DNA of 64,000 bases from Phoenix dactylifera. Taxonomy: Eukaryota; Streptophyta; Magnoliopsida; Arecales; Arecaceae. Below the pieces are notes generated by a model that saw only the letters and a program-made list of their open reading frames with translations, did no database searches and had not been told where the DNA came from. The stretch's first letter is position 1; each line of letters opens with the position of its first letter. The stretch covers positions 17,400,229-17,464,228 of the forward strand of contig NC_052395.1 in NCBI RefSeq assembly GCF_009389715.1, in the 5' to 3' direction. This document shows positions 50,046 to 61,043 of the stretch, piece after piece. Position numbers and translations under genes: made by a program.

Positions 50046-51700
50046 TAAAATTTTTTCATCATTTTTCAAAAAAAAAAAAAGCTTTTTTTAGTGAGTTCGT
50101 CTTAGGCCTCCAAAAGCATTGAGCCGCCCTGTTCATGTCCTCCGACTTCGATATTCCAAACCCGGGGGACAGAAACACTCATAGTTGGAATACCAAAGGA
50201 TGCTGGACGAGGCGGTGAGGCTGCTGAAACGGCTGTTCAGGGAGGGATCTACAGGGTATGTCACGCCGCAAGACGCAGTGCAGGCAACAAAGAGGGAGAC
50301 CTACTGAGGATATTCAAGGAACTCAAGCTTGCGTCGCCGCGCGCATATGTTTTAGTTATAATTTTTTTCCGCTTCCAGCTAGCAGTGTTATAGACTTGTA
50401 GTCCATTCGATGCCAATGTCAACAAATTTAAAAAACACGTTTGCTCATGTGGCACTAAAACACAAGTGGTATCGACCTTCGTCAATATAATTTTCTAGTT
50501 TCATATGATTTGTTAAGATTGTAAACTAAATTGCTAGGTTTGTCAAAATCGTTGATTAAACTGCTAGATTCTAAAATCTAGAAACTCGATCGCTAGCCTA
50601 AAAGTTGATGGTATAAAAATAATTTTTTCAATTATTTCAACGCCCCTGGTTGGCGCCCTGTTTCAGCGACCCGGCTATTAGTCTTTGGTTGGTTTGGGTA
50701 CAGGAACGCGTCCCTTTCGAAAGGACTTGGTCATGCCCATGCTCATGAGACAAGATGAATGAAAGCCCATCCAACGATCCGGGTCCCGCTTCAATAAAAT
50801 AACGTAGTATAATATTATTTTTTATAAATATTTTTCTAAATATCAAATTTTATATAAATATTTTTTTAAAATTAATATTTGCTGGTATACCTTATAAAAC
50901 ACTCATTTGGCTGTTTTTTTTATTATTATTTTTTTATATATACCCACGACTATTAACGGTAGACATGCAAAAAGAAACATTTATAAGACGATTGTAATAA
51001 AGGATAAAAAAATAATTTCAAAATTTTATTTTATTTTTAATTAAAATAAATATAATTTTTAAAAAATAGTGTTTTATGAGAATATAAAAATATATATAGA
51101 TTTTAGAAAAAAATTTATACAAATTTAAATTTGTAAAAGGATATTTATGAAAAAAAACTATATTATATAGTACGAGTAGCGTGCTTTACACGCAGAGCAC
51201 CAGCGCGAGAATTCTGATAAAGAGACAAGAAGGGTGTCTTTAAAAATCAAAAAGTCTTGATTTGATCGTGGGCAAGATAGATACAAGCGCAGCTCGACGT
51301 CCATTCGCCTACCTGCTGCGTGGATATTCGTACCTCTGACGATGTGATGTGGAGCGCTGCCAGCGGAACCAAAGCAAACAAAGAGACGGATACATGAAAA
51401 CAAGTGACGTGCCAACCTTAAATATTTATGAGTTAGAGCCTGTTTGAATATCTTTATAAAATGAAACTGAAAATTGTATAAAAAATAGATTGATCCATCT
51501 TGCATTTTAGAAAAATCTATCCAAATCCAACTCAAATTCTAAACTTTGAACTGTAGAAAGACAAAAAAATTTCTTCCCACACGATTTGGATTGGATGATA
51601 TTTGGTTGATAGAGGGCGTTGCAATCTACAAATTCTAACAAATTTATTTTACTAGAGATCTTAAATAAGAGAGAAAAGGATAATATCAAAAGGATAAAAA
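50046..51700. other. intergenic, AT-rich, no recognised gene
   Basis: A GC-richer 150-bp patch (50130-50300) resembles a short coding remnant that I cannot identify. The rest is AT-rich. Confidence 0.4.
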
Positions 51701-51709
51701 ATGGCTAAA

Positions 51710-52170
51710 ACTGAATTGGATATCAGTATATCCATGTCTGTACTGGTTCTTTTTGACAACTATAAAAATGAATACGGATATTAATCGGATACAAAAATTG
51801 ATATTCATGTTTGTTACAAATCAGATATTAAAAGTATAGATATACATACAGATATAAGTTAAATAATTAAACTTTATGACCATAAAATTAAAAATATTAT
51901 TAAATAAATGATAAATCAAATAAATAGCATGTTAATGTGGTTATATATTTTTTAAAAAAAGTTAATAAAATTTATAAAAGTTAAATAAAATTACAGGTAG
52001 AATCAAATATTCGGATACGAATCGTATAGTTATCTATCTATATCTATTTTTTTTTACGGATATAAATACGGTATAGATATTAGTAATGCTCAAATTTATA
52101 TCTATATTTAAAAAAATTGGAGTATAAAAATAGATTGAGATAGGATATTATTCGATCCAGTTACAGTCTT
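51710..52170 (+). repeat. AT-rich dispersed repeat, copy A
   Basis: It contains GGATACGAATCGTATAGTTA and the TCTATCTATATCTATTT motif preceded by TTAATATTTTT-like sequence. An inverted relative lies at 57838-58270. Confidence 0.65.
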
Positions 52171-52601
52171 AAAAGCCGCTCCTACTCCATATTCAAACTC
52201 CTGTTGAAAATTGTTGAACTATCTTGCGCAGATTCGGGACCACTTCACGGGAAAAACCCAACATCGGGGGAGAGGAGATTCCATTAGGCACGTCTCTCCT
52301 TTTTTCCTCTCTTTTAAGTTTTACAATGTTGGATTCTAGAAAGAAACATGCCTAACTTTCAACTGCAGAAGTTCTTATGATTGATAACTCATAAAAAAAA
52401 AAAAAAACCCCAAAAGACTGATCTCATGATTCTCATCAATCCTTGTTTTATTGAGAAAATGAAAGAAAGGAAGATTAGGGACCTTCGAGAACAAAAAAAA
52501 TTGGCCAAAAGTCAGACCTTAGGAAATGGACAGCCAATTATTTAAGAAGCAAAGGAAGGAATCCAGATTACCATGACCTCGAAGGAGCAAAGCCGGGCGT
52601 C

Positions 52602-52604
<3 letters not shown>

Positions 52605-52657
<53 letters not shown>
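52605..52657 (+). repeat. 53-base poly(A) tract
   Basis: An uninterrupted run of 53 A. It could be a retroposon tail or an expanded homopolymer. No source element was recognised. Confidence 0.95.
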
Positions 52658-52658
<1 letters not shown>

Positions 52659-53301
52659 CAGAGGATCTAAACTCCCCAAAACCACAAAAGGACCACCCCC
52701 AATCGAAGGAAACAAAAAAGGACCTGGATCTTGGGACCCAAGTGCACCCCCATGGATTAACTAGAAATAATCGGTCTCTAAGTGGATATCTTTATCTAAA
52801 CCCCCATTCTTCTTCTTCTCCAAGGGACTGGGGACAAACTGATGTGGGAGACAAATGAGGGCACGAGAAGCCTTCCTTGGAGTCCAAAGAAGAGTCCCCC
52901 TCCCTCACCCTAAACGGTGGCGGAAGACAGGCAAGAGGACATCGAGATGGCAGAGATCTCACCGCGGCACGCGATCTCTCACGTGCTCATGGGTCATACC
53001 TATGATGCCGATGCCATCGCTGTCAGCCGTTGTGATATCCCTTTCGAGGGAGGCATTAGTGCCTGTACTGCTGGTGCACGCAGCCAATCAGGCCGCTGGT
53101 TTCTGTGATGGTGAACCCAGATGCGCGTAGTGTAGGCCACGATTTTTACTAATTTTTGAGGCGGAAAATTTTTGAGCGTGCGTATCTCCTGCTTCCTCTT
53201 TATTTAATTTTTTTATTAATTTTTATGATCAGAATTTTACTTTTTTTTTCTTTTTTCTTGAAAATATCTAAATTGTCTATCTTGCTTCTATATATCATTT
53301 A

Positions 53302-53802
53302 GGGCTTGTTTGGATCGCGGAAAAAGAAGAAAAAAAAGTGTAGTCAACGGAAAAGTAATGAGATGCATCTTGTTTGGTTGGAGTTTTCAAAGAAAAGAGA
53401 CGGAAAAGTTGTATTCCTGGTGTGGACATCAGTGTCATTCTTGCAGTTGTCCTGCATCAATTTCCATAGGAATATGATTCACATATTTCATGAGAAAGTC
53501 TTTTCTATAAGAAAATTGAAAAATAACTTTTCCATGAGCCGGAAATCACTCTATTTTTATTTTTTCTAAAAAGAACCTTCAGCATTAAAGAGGCATTAAA
53601 GACCTAATTTTTTATTAATGGTATAATAGGAATTACACATAATTTTTCTATGAAAGTGGATGGTCAACCAAGCATAAGTCCTTTGGAAATCTGTCACTTT
53701 CCCATGGTCAACCAAAAATACCAAAAGTACTTTTTCAGGCATTCTCTTTTTAGGAATATGCTTCCTAGGAATATGAAAATGCCTCCCGAACAAAACGAGC
53801 TC
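53302..53802. mobile_element. Tourist-like MITE (PIF/Harbinger-type)
   Basis: The left end GGGCTTGTTTGGATCG and the complement of the right end GAGCTCGTTTTGTTCGG are related but imperfect. TTA flanks both sides (53299-53301 and 53803-53805). 501 bp, AT-rich, no coding. Confidence 0.5.
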
Positions 53803-54257
53803 TTATATCGTTTTCTTCTAGAATTTTCAAATTAATTTTATTCTCTTTTTTTTGAGGAAAAAAAAATCCTCTATGCAATGGATAAACAAGCAACCAAATA
53901 AAGTTGGATTCGCATTTTCAAATCAAAAAGGAGGTCAATCCAATCTATTAAGTGTATTAACTAAAATTAAATTAATAGGTATATGTTATCAAAAGAGTTT
54001 TCAAATTATTTTTCCTTGGACGGCAACCCATTGTAATGTATAAATGCCCATCATGAATCATGATCCCATTGGATGATTGAATACATCTCACGAGACCAGG
54101 CTGGACACAGAGCTGCACCAAACGCGTAATTAGCGCACTCGGAGGTTCAAAATGTAGCTCCAACTGTTTCCACCCTGTCTCGCCCACGCTACCTCTCATC
54201 TCGGTTGACCCCAGCATCCCAATCTTAAGAAATACGCATCCCTGGGACCCACCACTT

Positions 54258-54286
54258 ATTTATTTATTTTTTTGCTTAAAGAAAAA

Positions 54287-54331
<45 letters not shown>

Positions 54332-54577
54332 GTTGAGGAAAACCCCACCCGCGTAGCAACTCGTATTAAGTCCCTCCAGCTCCTTCCACATGTGAGTACG
54401 TGTATGTCACACCAGCACCACGTAAGTACCGGCATACTAGATGGCAACTCCATTAGACAAATCAGGCGGGGGGCATCCGGTTCCCGTATTTAATCGACGC
54501 CCGCGCGTTTCGAACCTGGACCACTCCGGTAGAATCTTACCTCCATTCCAACCATGCTACCACCTCGGTGGTTGAGA
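54258..54577 (-). mobile_element. tRNA-derived SINE carrying a G/C homopolymer
   Basis: On the minus strand the head shows an A box TGGTAGCATGG (complement about 54551-54561) and a B box GGTTCGAAACGC (complement about 54505-54516), about 46 bases apart start to start. These are the internal Pol III promoter elements of a tRNA-derived SINE. The tail ends in an A/AAAT-rich stretch. The flanks GACCCAGCATTTATT (right) and GACCCACCACTTATT (left) look like an imperfect target duplication. Confidence 0.55.
54287..54329. repeat. 43-base poly(G) tract
   Basis: An uninterrupted run of 43 G on the plus strand, inside the SINE-like element, where it reads as poly(C). Confidence 0.95.
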
Positions 54578-54599
54578 CCCAGCATTTATTGCCATTGGT

Positions 54600-55068
54600 C
54601 TACAACACTAATTAAGGCTTTTAGTTATCATATCACATAAAATAGATAAAACAAAAAGGAGTATAGGCCATGATATCAATAATCTCAATAAAGCCGGAGT
54701 ATAACCACTGCTCACCTATTCTGGTATAATTCCAGCGAGTAGAATTAAGAGCAATAATTTGGCACAACTATGAACAAGAAATTTTCTAATACATCCATAA
54801 GATTTTTTTGAAATATTATGCATAAAAAGCGACATGGTCAGTAGTTTTGTTCGCCTACTAACATGCTTATTTGAAAGTCAACTGTTGGTGGAAGTGTTGG
54901 TGCGAAGAAGTAGTGTTAGTATTATTATTATCTTTAACGGTAGGTGATGAGTTGTTTATTACCATGCATTGATGGCTCACTAATACTTGATTTTTAAAAG
55001 TTGCTTATTTGGATATTTATAGTACCTGAATGTTTGCATTATTGGCTGCCTATCGTCCTCCACAAATT
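54600..55068. other. promoter region of the F-box gene
   Basis: AT-rich. I see no gene. Confidence 0.45.
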
Positions 55069-55094
55069 TAGAGAGAGAGAAAGAGAGAGAGAGC
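55069..55094. repeat. (GA)n microsatellite in F-box gene 5' UTR
   Basis: GAGAGA run ending eight bases before the ATG at 55102. Confidence 0.9.
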
Positions 55095-55101
55095 CGATAA
55101 C

Positions 55102-56274
55102 ATGGGAAAGAGAGAAGGAAAGGTGGAAGGAGAGGAAAGGGAAGCTCCTCTCCATGGAGATGTGCTGGAGGCTATCGTCTCGCACGTGTCCACCATGGAT
55201 CTCGTGCCTGCCTCGCACGTATCCAAGACGTGGCGCAGCGCCGTCCTTTCCTCTCTCCGGCGCTCCCCGCGCCGCGCCCCCTGGCTGTTCCTCCACCTCC
55301 AGAGCAGCCGCGACCCCTCCAAGGCATCGACGCACGCCTACGACCCACACTCCCGCGCGTGGACTCCCCTCCCGCACGTGCCGCGCGTCCCACCTCGCGT
55401 CCCCGTCCCCCTCCGTTCCTCGCCCCTCCTCCACGCCCTCTCCATCTCCCGCCTCGCCCTCTCCGCCGACCCCTTCGGCACCGCGTGGCGCGAGCTGGAC
55501 CCCCCGCGCGTGTGGCGGCGCGATCCGGTGGTCGCCGCCGTGGGGCCCGCCGCCGTCGTCGTGGTGGCCGGCGGCGCGTGCGAGTTCGAGGACGACCCGT
55601 GCGCCGTCGAGGTGCACCGCGGTGGCGGGTGGGAGGAGGCCGAGGCCCTGCCGGAGGTCTTCAAGGGGTCGGCGGCCGCCACGTGGCTGTCGGCGGCGTC
55701 GTCGGACCGGGCGGTCTACGTGCTGGAGAAGCAGTCCGGGTGGGCCAGCCGGTTGGATCCGGAGACCGGGCTGTGGGGCCCGACTCGGCAGCTGCGCCCG
55801 GATCCGAGCGTCTGCCTCTCAGCCATCAGCTTCATCGACCACGAGCGTCTGGTCCTGGTTGGGCTTTGCGGGTCGGATTCGGATTCGGGTTTGAGGCCGG
55901 AGAGCCTGAAACTGTGGGAAGTGGACAGCGAGACGCTGGAGGTGGGAAGCGAGGTGGGGAGAATGGGGAAGGAGATGGTGGAGGGATTGGTGGGCAAGGA
56001 GGAGGAAGGGTCGTATTCGTGGGGAATGTCGTCGATCGGATTCGCGAGCACAGCGGGTTTCGGGTACGTTTATAATCCGGCAAATCCGAGGAAGGATATA
56101 TTCTCGTGCGAGTTTGCGGCGACGGACACGGGGAGTGACGGAGGGTGCAGGTGGGAAAGAATTCCGAGTCCGCCGGCGGTGGTGGAAGCCAATCCGACGC
56201 ATAGGATGGTGTTCAGGTGCTCCACAGTTGGGATGGACGAACTTAAAAAGCTTCTGCGGCCGCCGAGAAGATGA
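55102..56274 (+). CDS. F-box/kelch-repeat protein, At1g23390-like
   Basis: Single exon, 390 aa, starting MGKREGKVEGEE. The F-box is at about residues 17-60 (LHGDVLEAIVSHVSTMDLVP, ASHVSKTWR), the part that docks to SKP1 in an SCF ubiquitin ligase. Kelch-like beta-propeller segments follow: HAYDPHSRAWTPLPH, AAVGPAAVVVVAGGACEFED, VEVHRGGGWEEAEALP, RAVYVLEKQSGWASRLDPETGLWG and ISFIDHERLVLVGL. The C-terminus is conserved-looking (NPTHRMVFRCSTVGMDEL). The layout and length fit the At1g23390 group; the Arabidopsis member targets chalcone synthase for degradation, so flavonoid control is possible here but not shown. The first half is extremely GC-rich and falls toward the 3' end, a typical grass/palm gradient. 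The frame is uninterrupted. Confidence 0.85.
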   Translation: MGKREGKVEGEEREAPLHGDVLEAIVSHVSTMDLVPASHVSKTWRSAVLSSLRRSPRRAPWLFLHLQSSRDPSKASTHAYDPHSRAWTPLPHVPRVPPRVPVPLRSSPLLHALSISRLALSADPFGTAWRELDPPRVWRRDPVVAAVGPAAVVVVAGGACEFEDDPCAVEVHRGGGWEEAEALPEVFKGSAAATWLSAASSDRAVYVLEKQSGWASRLDPETGLWGPTRQLRPDPSVCLSAISFIDHERLVLVGLCGSDSDSGLRPESLKLWEVDSETLEVGSEVGRMGKEMVEGLVGKEEEGSYSWGMSSIGFASTAGFGYVYNPANPRKDIFSCEFAATDTGSDGGCRWERIPSPPAVVEANPTHRMVFRCSTVGMDELKKLLRPPRR

Positions 56275-57837
56275 GGTGAAGGGGTTTTGGAACATTCATG
56301 CCTCTGTCAGAGAGCAGGCGCCCTTTGGGGCCTGCAGCCATTAGGCAGTGTTTTCTTTTTCGTCTTGGCGAAAAAGAAGCACTGCAGTCTTTCCTGTCTT
56401 TCCTGTCCTTTTCTTGTATTTTCCCCCTTTTTTTCGCCCTTTCCTTTCTATGTAATTAATTTACTTTGAGAACTGTTATTGACGACCGGAGAGTTTTCCG
56501 ACGTCGAATGTCCTATAAAATCTTGGAAATGTTTATCTTGTCTCCACCAATGCACTAAAACCATTAGATGATGTTTGCATGCATGCCTTTATTAAAAAAA
56601 AAAACAAAAACAAAAGGATGTTTAGTTATACCACCCAAACACCATTTACAACATGCCTGATCAAATCATTTTATGTCTATTTTTTTAATTATTCCATGTA
56701 CCCAAATCAGCCTTTTAGATAGTACTTGTAAAATTAATTGCAACATTATCTATTATACTATATAACTACTATAATATCAAAATATATTTTAGTATATTAT
56801 AATAATTATTAATTATTATTATTATTATTATTATTATATAAAAGTGTTAAAATAAGTATTCTGTATATTATAACATATATATATATATAAGTTATTATAT
56901 TAAGATAAAAAAAATATCAGAACATTTTAATATCATCGGCCTACCTATTTATATAGGAAAGCAAAATATTATGATACAATAACATCATAATAATATCATT
57001 TAATATTAATTTAGTAATTTAGATACTAATATTATAACACAAAATATATAGTATATTTTATCTAACCTATGTTTGTCAAATAGTATAATATACCATAACA
57101 CTATACTATTAGAACATATGGTTTCCATGGTGTTGATATTCTATTGAAATATTGCTATCGATCATATAAAAATGCATAGCACTAACACATGGTTTATAAG
57201 TTATTATTTAATATTGATATTATATTTAGAAGTATTAATATATTGCACAAAGTATACTGTAACAAGTTAATATTAATATTTATAAGTTATTCTCATGTTC
57301 CTTGTTCTCCAATCAAATGCTATCTTAGTGTTTAAAATATTTAATACTTACAATATATAATTAAATTTTGCAAAAAATCTATTTATCTATTTTTTCAGAA
57401 AGAATTTATAGCAGTCAACAATGAAGTAATGAACCCCAGGACTACAATTCTATTAGCCTCCTGAGAATAGGACGTCCAGGAGTTTACTCTTAGCATTTAA
57501 CCACTCCACTCCACTTCTTTAAATGATCGAAAGCTCCCCTATTTACCAATTGGTAAGAGAAGAAGCAATGGTATAATTATTGCACCATTTAATTGACTGA
57601 GTACTTCACCGTATGAAGTGTTTATTGAACGGGACAACGACTTCCATCTGAAAACGTCGTTCACGTTGTCCCAGTCAATTTGGGTTTTAATTTTTTAATG
57701 CCCTTCCACTGGTAGTCTCCAAGACAACAACTACCGCAGAACGCTTCTGTATACTTTTAAGTGACCATGATCAAAAAATGAGCGACCAAACATGGTATTG
57801 TTTTATTTGATGGCACTTAAAAATAAAAATAAATTAG
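56275..57837. other. F-box 3' flank and AT-rich region with (ATT)n and (TA)n microsatellites
   Basis: (ATT)n lies at 56808-56836 and (TA)n at 56876-56890. The remainder is very AT-rich without genes. Confidence 0.6.
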
Positions 57838-58270
57838 ATAATATTTATTAGAATTTATCTAAATCTATTTAAATATGGATAGAATGTTGACATTCAACTA
57901 ATATCTGTATCTGTAACTATACCTGTAAAAAAAAGAAATAGATATGGATATGGATAGATAACTATCCGATCCGTATCGGAATATCCGATTTCATTTGTAA
58001 TTCTATTTAATGTTATATAACATTCGTAATTTTTTTAAAAAATAATTATTGATTTGATTTGTCGTCCGCTTAATATTTTTTTGATTATGTGGTTCCAAAA
58101 TTTAATTATTTTATTTATATTCATATTTTTTTATCCAATTTATATTTGAATTTATTTAAAATATATATGGAAATAAATTTTTATATCTGATTAATATTTG
58201 TGTCTATTTCTGCATTGGCCAAAGAAAATAAATATAGCTATGGGTATATTAGTGCTTAATTGGTATCTTA
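57838..58270 (-). repeat. AT-rich dispersed repeat, copy B (inverted relative to copy A)
   Basis: It contains ATATGGATAGATAACTATCC and GATCCGTATCGGAATATCCG. Its complement can be followed along the 51710-52170 copy. Confidence 0.65.
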
Positions 58271-58639
58271 AACTTTAATGACTGTTTATTTCTTGATAGC
58301 AGCAGCCATCACTCTGTGGTGCCACGTAGCATCGATGGTCCGAAGATGATGGAAAGAAGCAAACGAAGCAACCACCATGATGTCGACCAAACATTGCAAA
58401 CAGGACCTCGTTTCCACTTGGCTTTTCCTAAATCATGGTGGGATTCGGTTGCTGCTGCTAACCACGCCGTCATCGACCAACACGGAGCTACTTTGTCTTG
58501 CGGCATTCGGACCCGATTCAGTCCAATAGATATGATTGATGGAATTTTGTCATGCATCAACTGGGTCCAGCTAAGGATAGCAAAATATGACTCGAATCGC
58601 CAACCTGATCCGTGTTCGACCCACCATAAATAAATTTGG

Positions 58640-58800
58640 ATTTGGCCTAAATAGGTTCGGATCATAAACAGGTTGACTCGTTTAACCTGTTTATTAATTG
58701 GATCGAATACGACTTTAAGATGTCTAACCCTTTTAATCCGTATAACCCATTTAATAACCCGTTTAATATATGTCGGGTTGGATAAGAGCCACGGCCCACA
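58640..58800. repeat. dispersed repeat rich in TTTAACCTGTTTATTAA words
   Basis: Short repeated GTTTAA-CCGTTTAATA and GGGTTGG words. Similar words occur in the opposite orientation at 59500-59730. Confidence 0.5.
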
Positions 58801-58854
58801 AGGACCCGTCACCTGTTTAACTTCCAAAGTTCACCTCGAGTCATAACGGCACTG

Positions 58855-59225
58855 GTGCCCTTATTTTCGAAGTTCGACCTCGAGTTCACCTCCTCCCCCC
58901 CCTCGGGCCCGCCGCCTCCGACCCCTCCGACAGCGCCGCCGACCCCTCCTGCCTCCCCGACCGCCTCTTCCGCCCCCGCAAGCCGGCCCTCTCCCTCCCC
59001 TTCTACCGATTCGTCGCCGAGCCGGTCGCCGCCCGGTCCTGCTCCTTCATCGGCACCCATGAGGTCGCCACCGGCCGCTCCCATAGTCCCATGGCAACGC
59101 CGCGTCCTCCTCTACGAGCTTCTCTACGGCCGGACCCCCTTCGCCGGGCCCAACAACGAGGCCACCCTCCGCAACACCCGGCCGACGTCAAGGCCCACCC
59201 CTTCTTCAAAGGCTTGAACCTAGCT
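58855..59225 (+). pseudogene. internally deleted AGCVIII (WAG/PINOID-like) protein kinase fragment
   Basis: Pieces in changing plus-strand frames: SKFDLEFTS at the position of the DFD metal-binding motif that marks AGCVIII kinases, with the first Asp replaced; FVAEPVAARSCSFIGTHE of the activation segment; LYELLYGRTPFAGPNNEATL of subdomain IX onward; and ADVKAHPFFKGLNLALL of the kinase end. The whole N-lobe and the stretches between these blocks are missing. It is GC-rich and unlike the flanks. It cannot be an active kinase. Confidence 0.78.
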
Positions 59226-59289
59226 CTCCTCCCCCCCCCCCCCCCCTCTTCGGTTCGGATCCGAAGACTGAGAGATATGAAACCCTAAC

Positions 59290-59500
59290 TCTAGATCTCC
59301 TTCAAATATCCGGAGAACATCTGCGAGATGACACTTCAGGGGTACGCCAATCTGGTCATGGAGAAGACCGAGGTCTCAGAGTCGGCTCTTGTGAGGGATG
59401 TCCTCTATGCCTGCTAGGGGATCGACGACGGGCGCTCGTCAAGCTCCGATCTGTTGGAATCTTTCAAGCTGCCGAGGTCCGTGAGGACAATGGTTAAACG
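59290..59500 (+). pseudogene. gamma-tubulin complex component (GCP2/GCP3-like) fragment
   Basis: One frame reads YPENICEMTLQGYANLVMEK then VSESALVRDVLYAC, a TAG, GID and later LPRSVRTMV. The SALVRDVLYACQGIDG block is a hallmark of plant GCP proteins; the Gln codon is a stop here. Only about 65 codons remain. Confidence 0.7.
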
Positions 59501-59730
59501 GATCGGGTCGGGTCAGGTAGATGGGATCGGGTTGGGCAGTTTATTAAACAAGTTAAACGAATCGGATCGGGTTATCTGTTTAATAAACAGGTCGAGTTAA
59601 GGTTGTAATTTTTGACATGTTTAATAAACAGGTCGGATTCAGATTTATGATTTTCTGATCTGACCTGCATCTGACTCGATCCATTTATGCCTGACCTGAC
59701 CTGCATTTGACCTGTCCAGCACAGTGAACA
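59500..59730. repeat. dispersed repeat rich in TTTAATAAACAGGTC words
   Basis: TGTTTAATAAACAGGTCG is repeated twice, followed by CTGACCTGCAT repeats. It is loosely inverted relative to 58640-58800. Confidence 0.55.
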
Positions 59731-59783
59731 CCACCAGTTGATTTTTTTTTTTGCAACAGTTGTTCATCCTGTTATAGTATGAG

Positions 59784-60127
59784 TAGAGCTAATCACGGGC
59801 CTTCGGCCCACCCAGCCCGCCCCGAAATTTTTTGGGCTTGGGCATTAAAAAAAGGCCCATGGGTCGGGCCTGGGCAAGAAAAGCGGCCCAACCAAAAAAA
59901 TCGGGCCGGGCCTGGTTGGGCCATTCTGGCCCATTTCCAGATTCCAAACAAAAAAAAAAAAAATCGGACCTATCGGGTCGGGCTAGACGGGCCTAGAACC
60001 AGATTTATCAAGTAGGGTCGGGCCTGGACAAAATTTTAAGCCCGACAGTCGGGCTGGGCCAGGTCTGGGCATAGCCATCGGGCCTAATTTCTGCTGTAGA
60101 GCCCGGCCCGGATTTTGATGAGCTCTA
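59784..60127. mobile_element. hAT-type MITE
   Basis: 344 bp. The left end is TAGAGCTAATCACGGGC and the complement of the right end is TAGAGCTCATCAAAATCC. A perfect 8-bp target duplication AGTATGAG lies at 59776-59783 and 60128-60135, the size made by hAT transposases. The interior is full of GGGCCGGGCCTGG repeats. No coding. Confidence 0.92.
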
Positions 60128-60135
60128 AGTATGAG

Positions 60136-61043
60136 TACAACCAGCAAAATCAAGAACAACAATCTGACAAAACTGCAAGGAAAGGATATCCTAATCGGTC
60201 TATAGAATTTCTCCGAAGTGCTGTGCTGCAAATGATGTAACCCAATCGGCAACCCTATTCACCTCCCTATATACATACACTGCTTGAAAGTCAATACAGT
60301 CTCCCCATCCGCCGGATGTCATCAAGCAGCGAACACCACCAGTTGAATGTTTATGGAACGTGAAAAACAAAACATTTCAAATTTAGTGGTTAAATATAAC
60401 ACCTCAGTCTTTGCAAATAGATACGGTAAAAAGTTCATGGTAACAAACTAGAAATCTACTGATCTCCGTACAGGACCTTTTAGATCTGTCCCAATTACTA
60501 CAAGCTCTACTAATTTGATTTCTTCATAAAGTGCCAGGGTGTCATGGTTCTCCATCCTCCCAAAGGAATTCAGTAAGCCAAGCATTAGCACAACTTGCAC
60601 AAAGTCTGTGGTTGAAGCATCATTAACCACCACACCACTTTTCAAAGAAAAAACTATAGGCCTTAAAAACTGTTAAAGAAATTTGTAAAAAAAAAAAAAA
60701 ATCCAGTTAAACCAAGGATCCTTAGGAAAATGAAAATTACATGGTATAATGATCTGCAAAACAGGAAGGCTTTGATATAATGGAAATTTGGTAAGCATGC
60801 TTCTTTCCCTTGAGCTACTAAATTTCGACATTTACCCCAGATAATGAAGCCCCTGCGAGATAACTGTCAACCTTCAAAATCCCTCTCTCTCTCACACACA
60901 CAGACACACACACACACAAGAAAAAAGCAAAAGAAAACTGTCAACCTTCAATATTTACATCACAAGGTTCTACTTCGAGGTACCAAGCTCACCTGCTCAA
61001 ACATGCCAATCTTAACTATCACGGATAGCAAAGGATCAATAGA
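60136..61043. other. 3' flank of the membrane-protein gene, no recognised gene
   Basis: Includes a (CT)(CA)n microsatellite at about 60880-60919. The last part is probably 3' UTR. Confidence 0.5.

Noticed and set aside
51420-51640. TTAGAGCCTGTTTGAATATC, resembling a Tourist-like MITE end
   Set aside because: No matching inverted end with a TTA duplication was found.
52573-52764. Open frame with a long poly-Lys run
   Set aside because: It is created by the 53-base poly(A) tract.
54481-54577. Functional tRNA gene
   Set aside because: A and B boxes are present but a cloverleaf with acceptor stem could not be drawn; a SINE head explains it better.
55001-56344. Several long open frames in other frames over the F-box gene, up to 297 codons
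   Set aside because: They are GC-driven shadows with Arg/Pro/Ala low complexity; only the 390-residue frame has F-box and kelch features.
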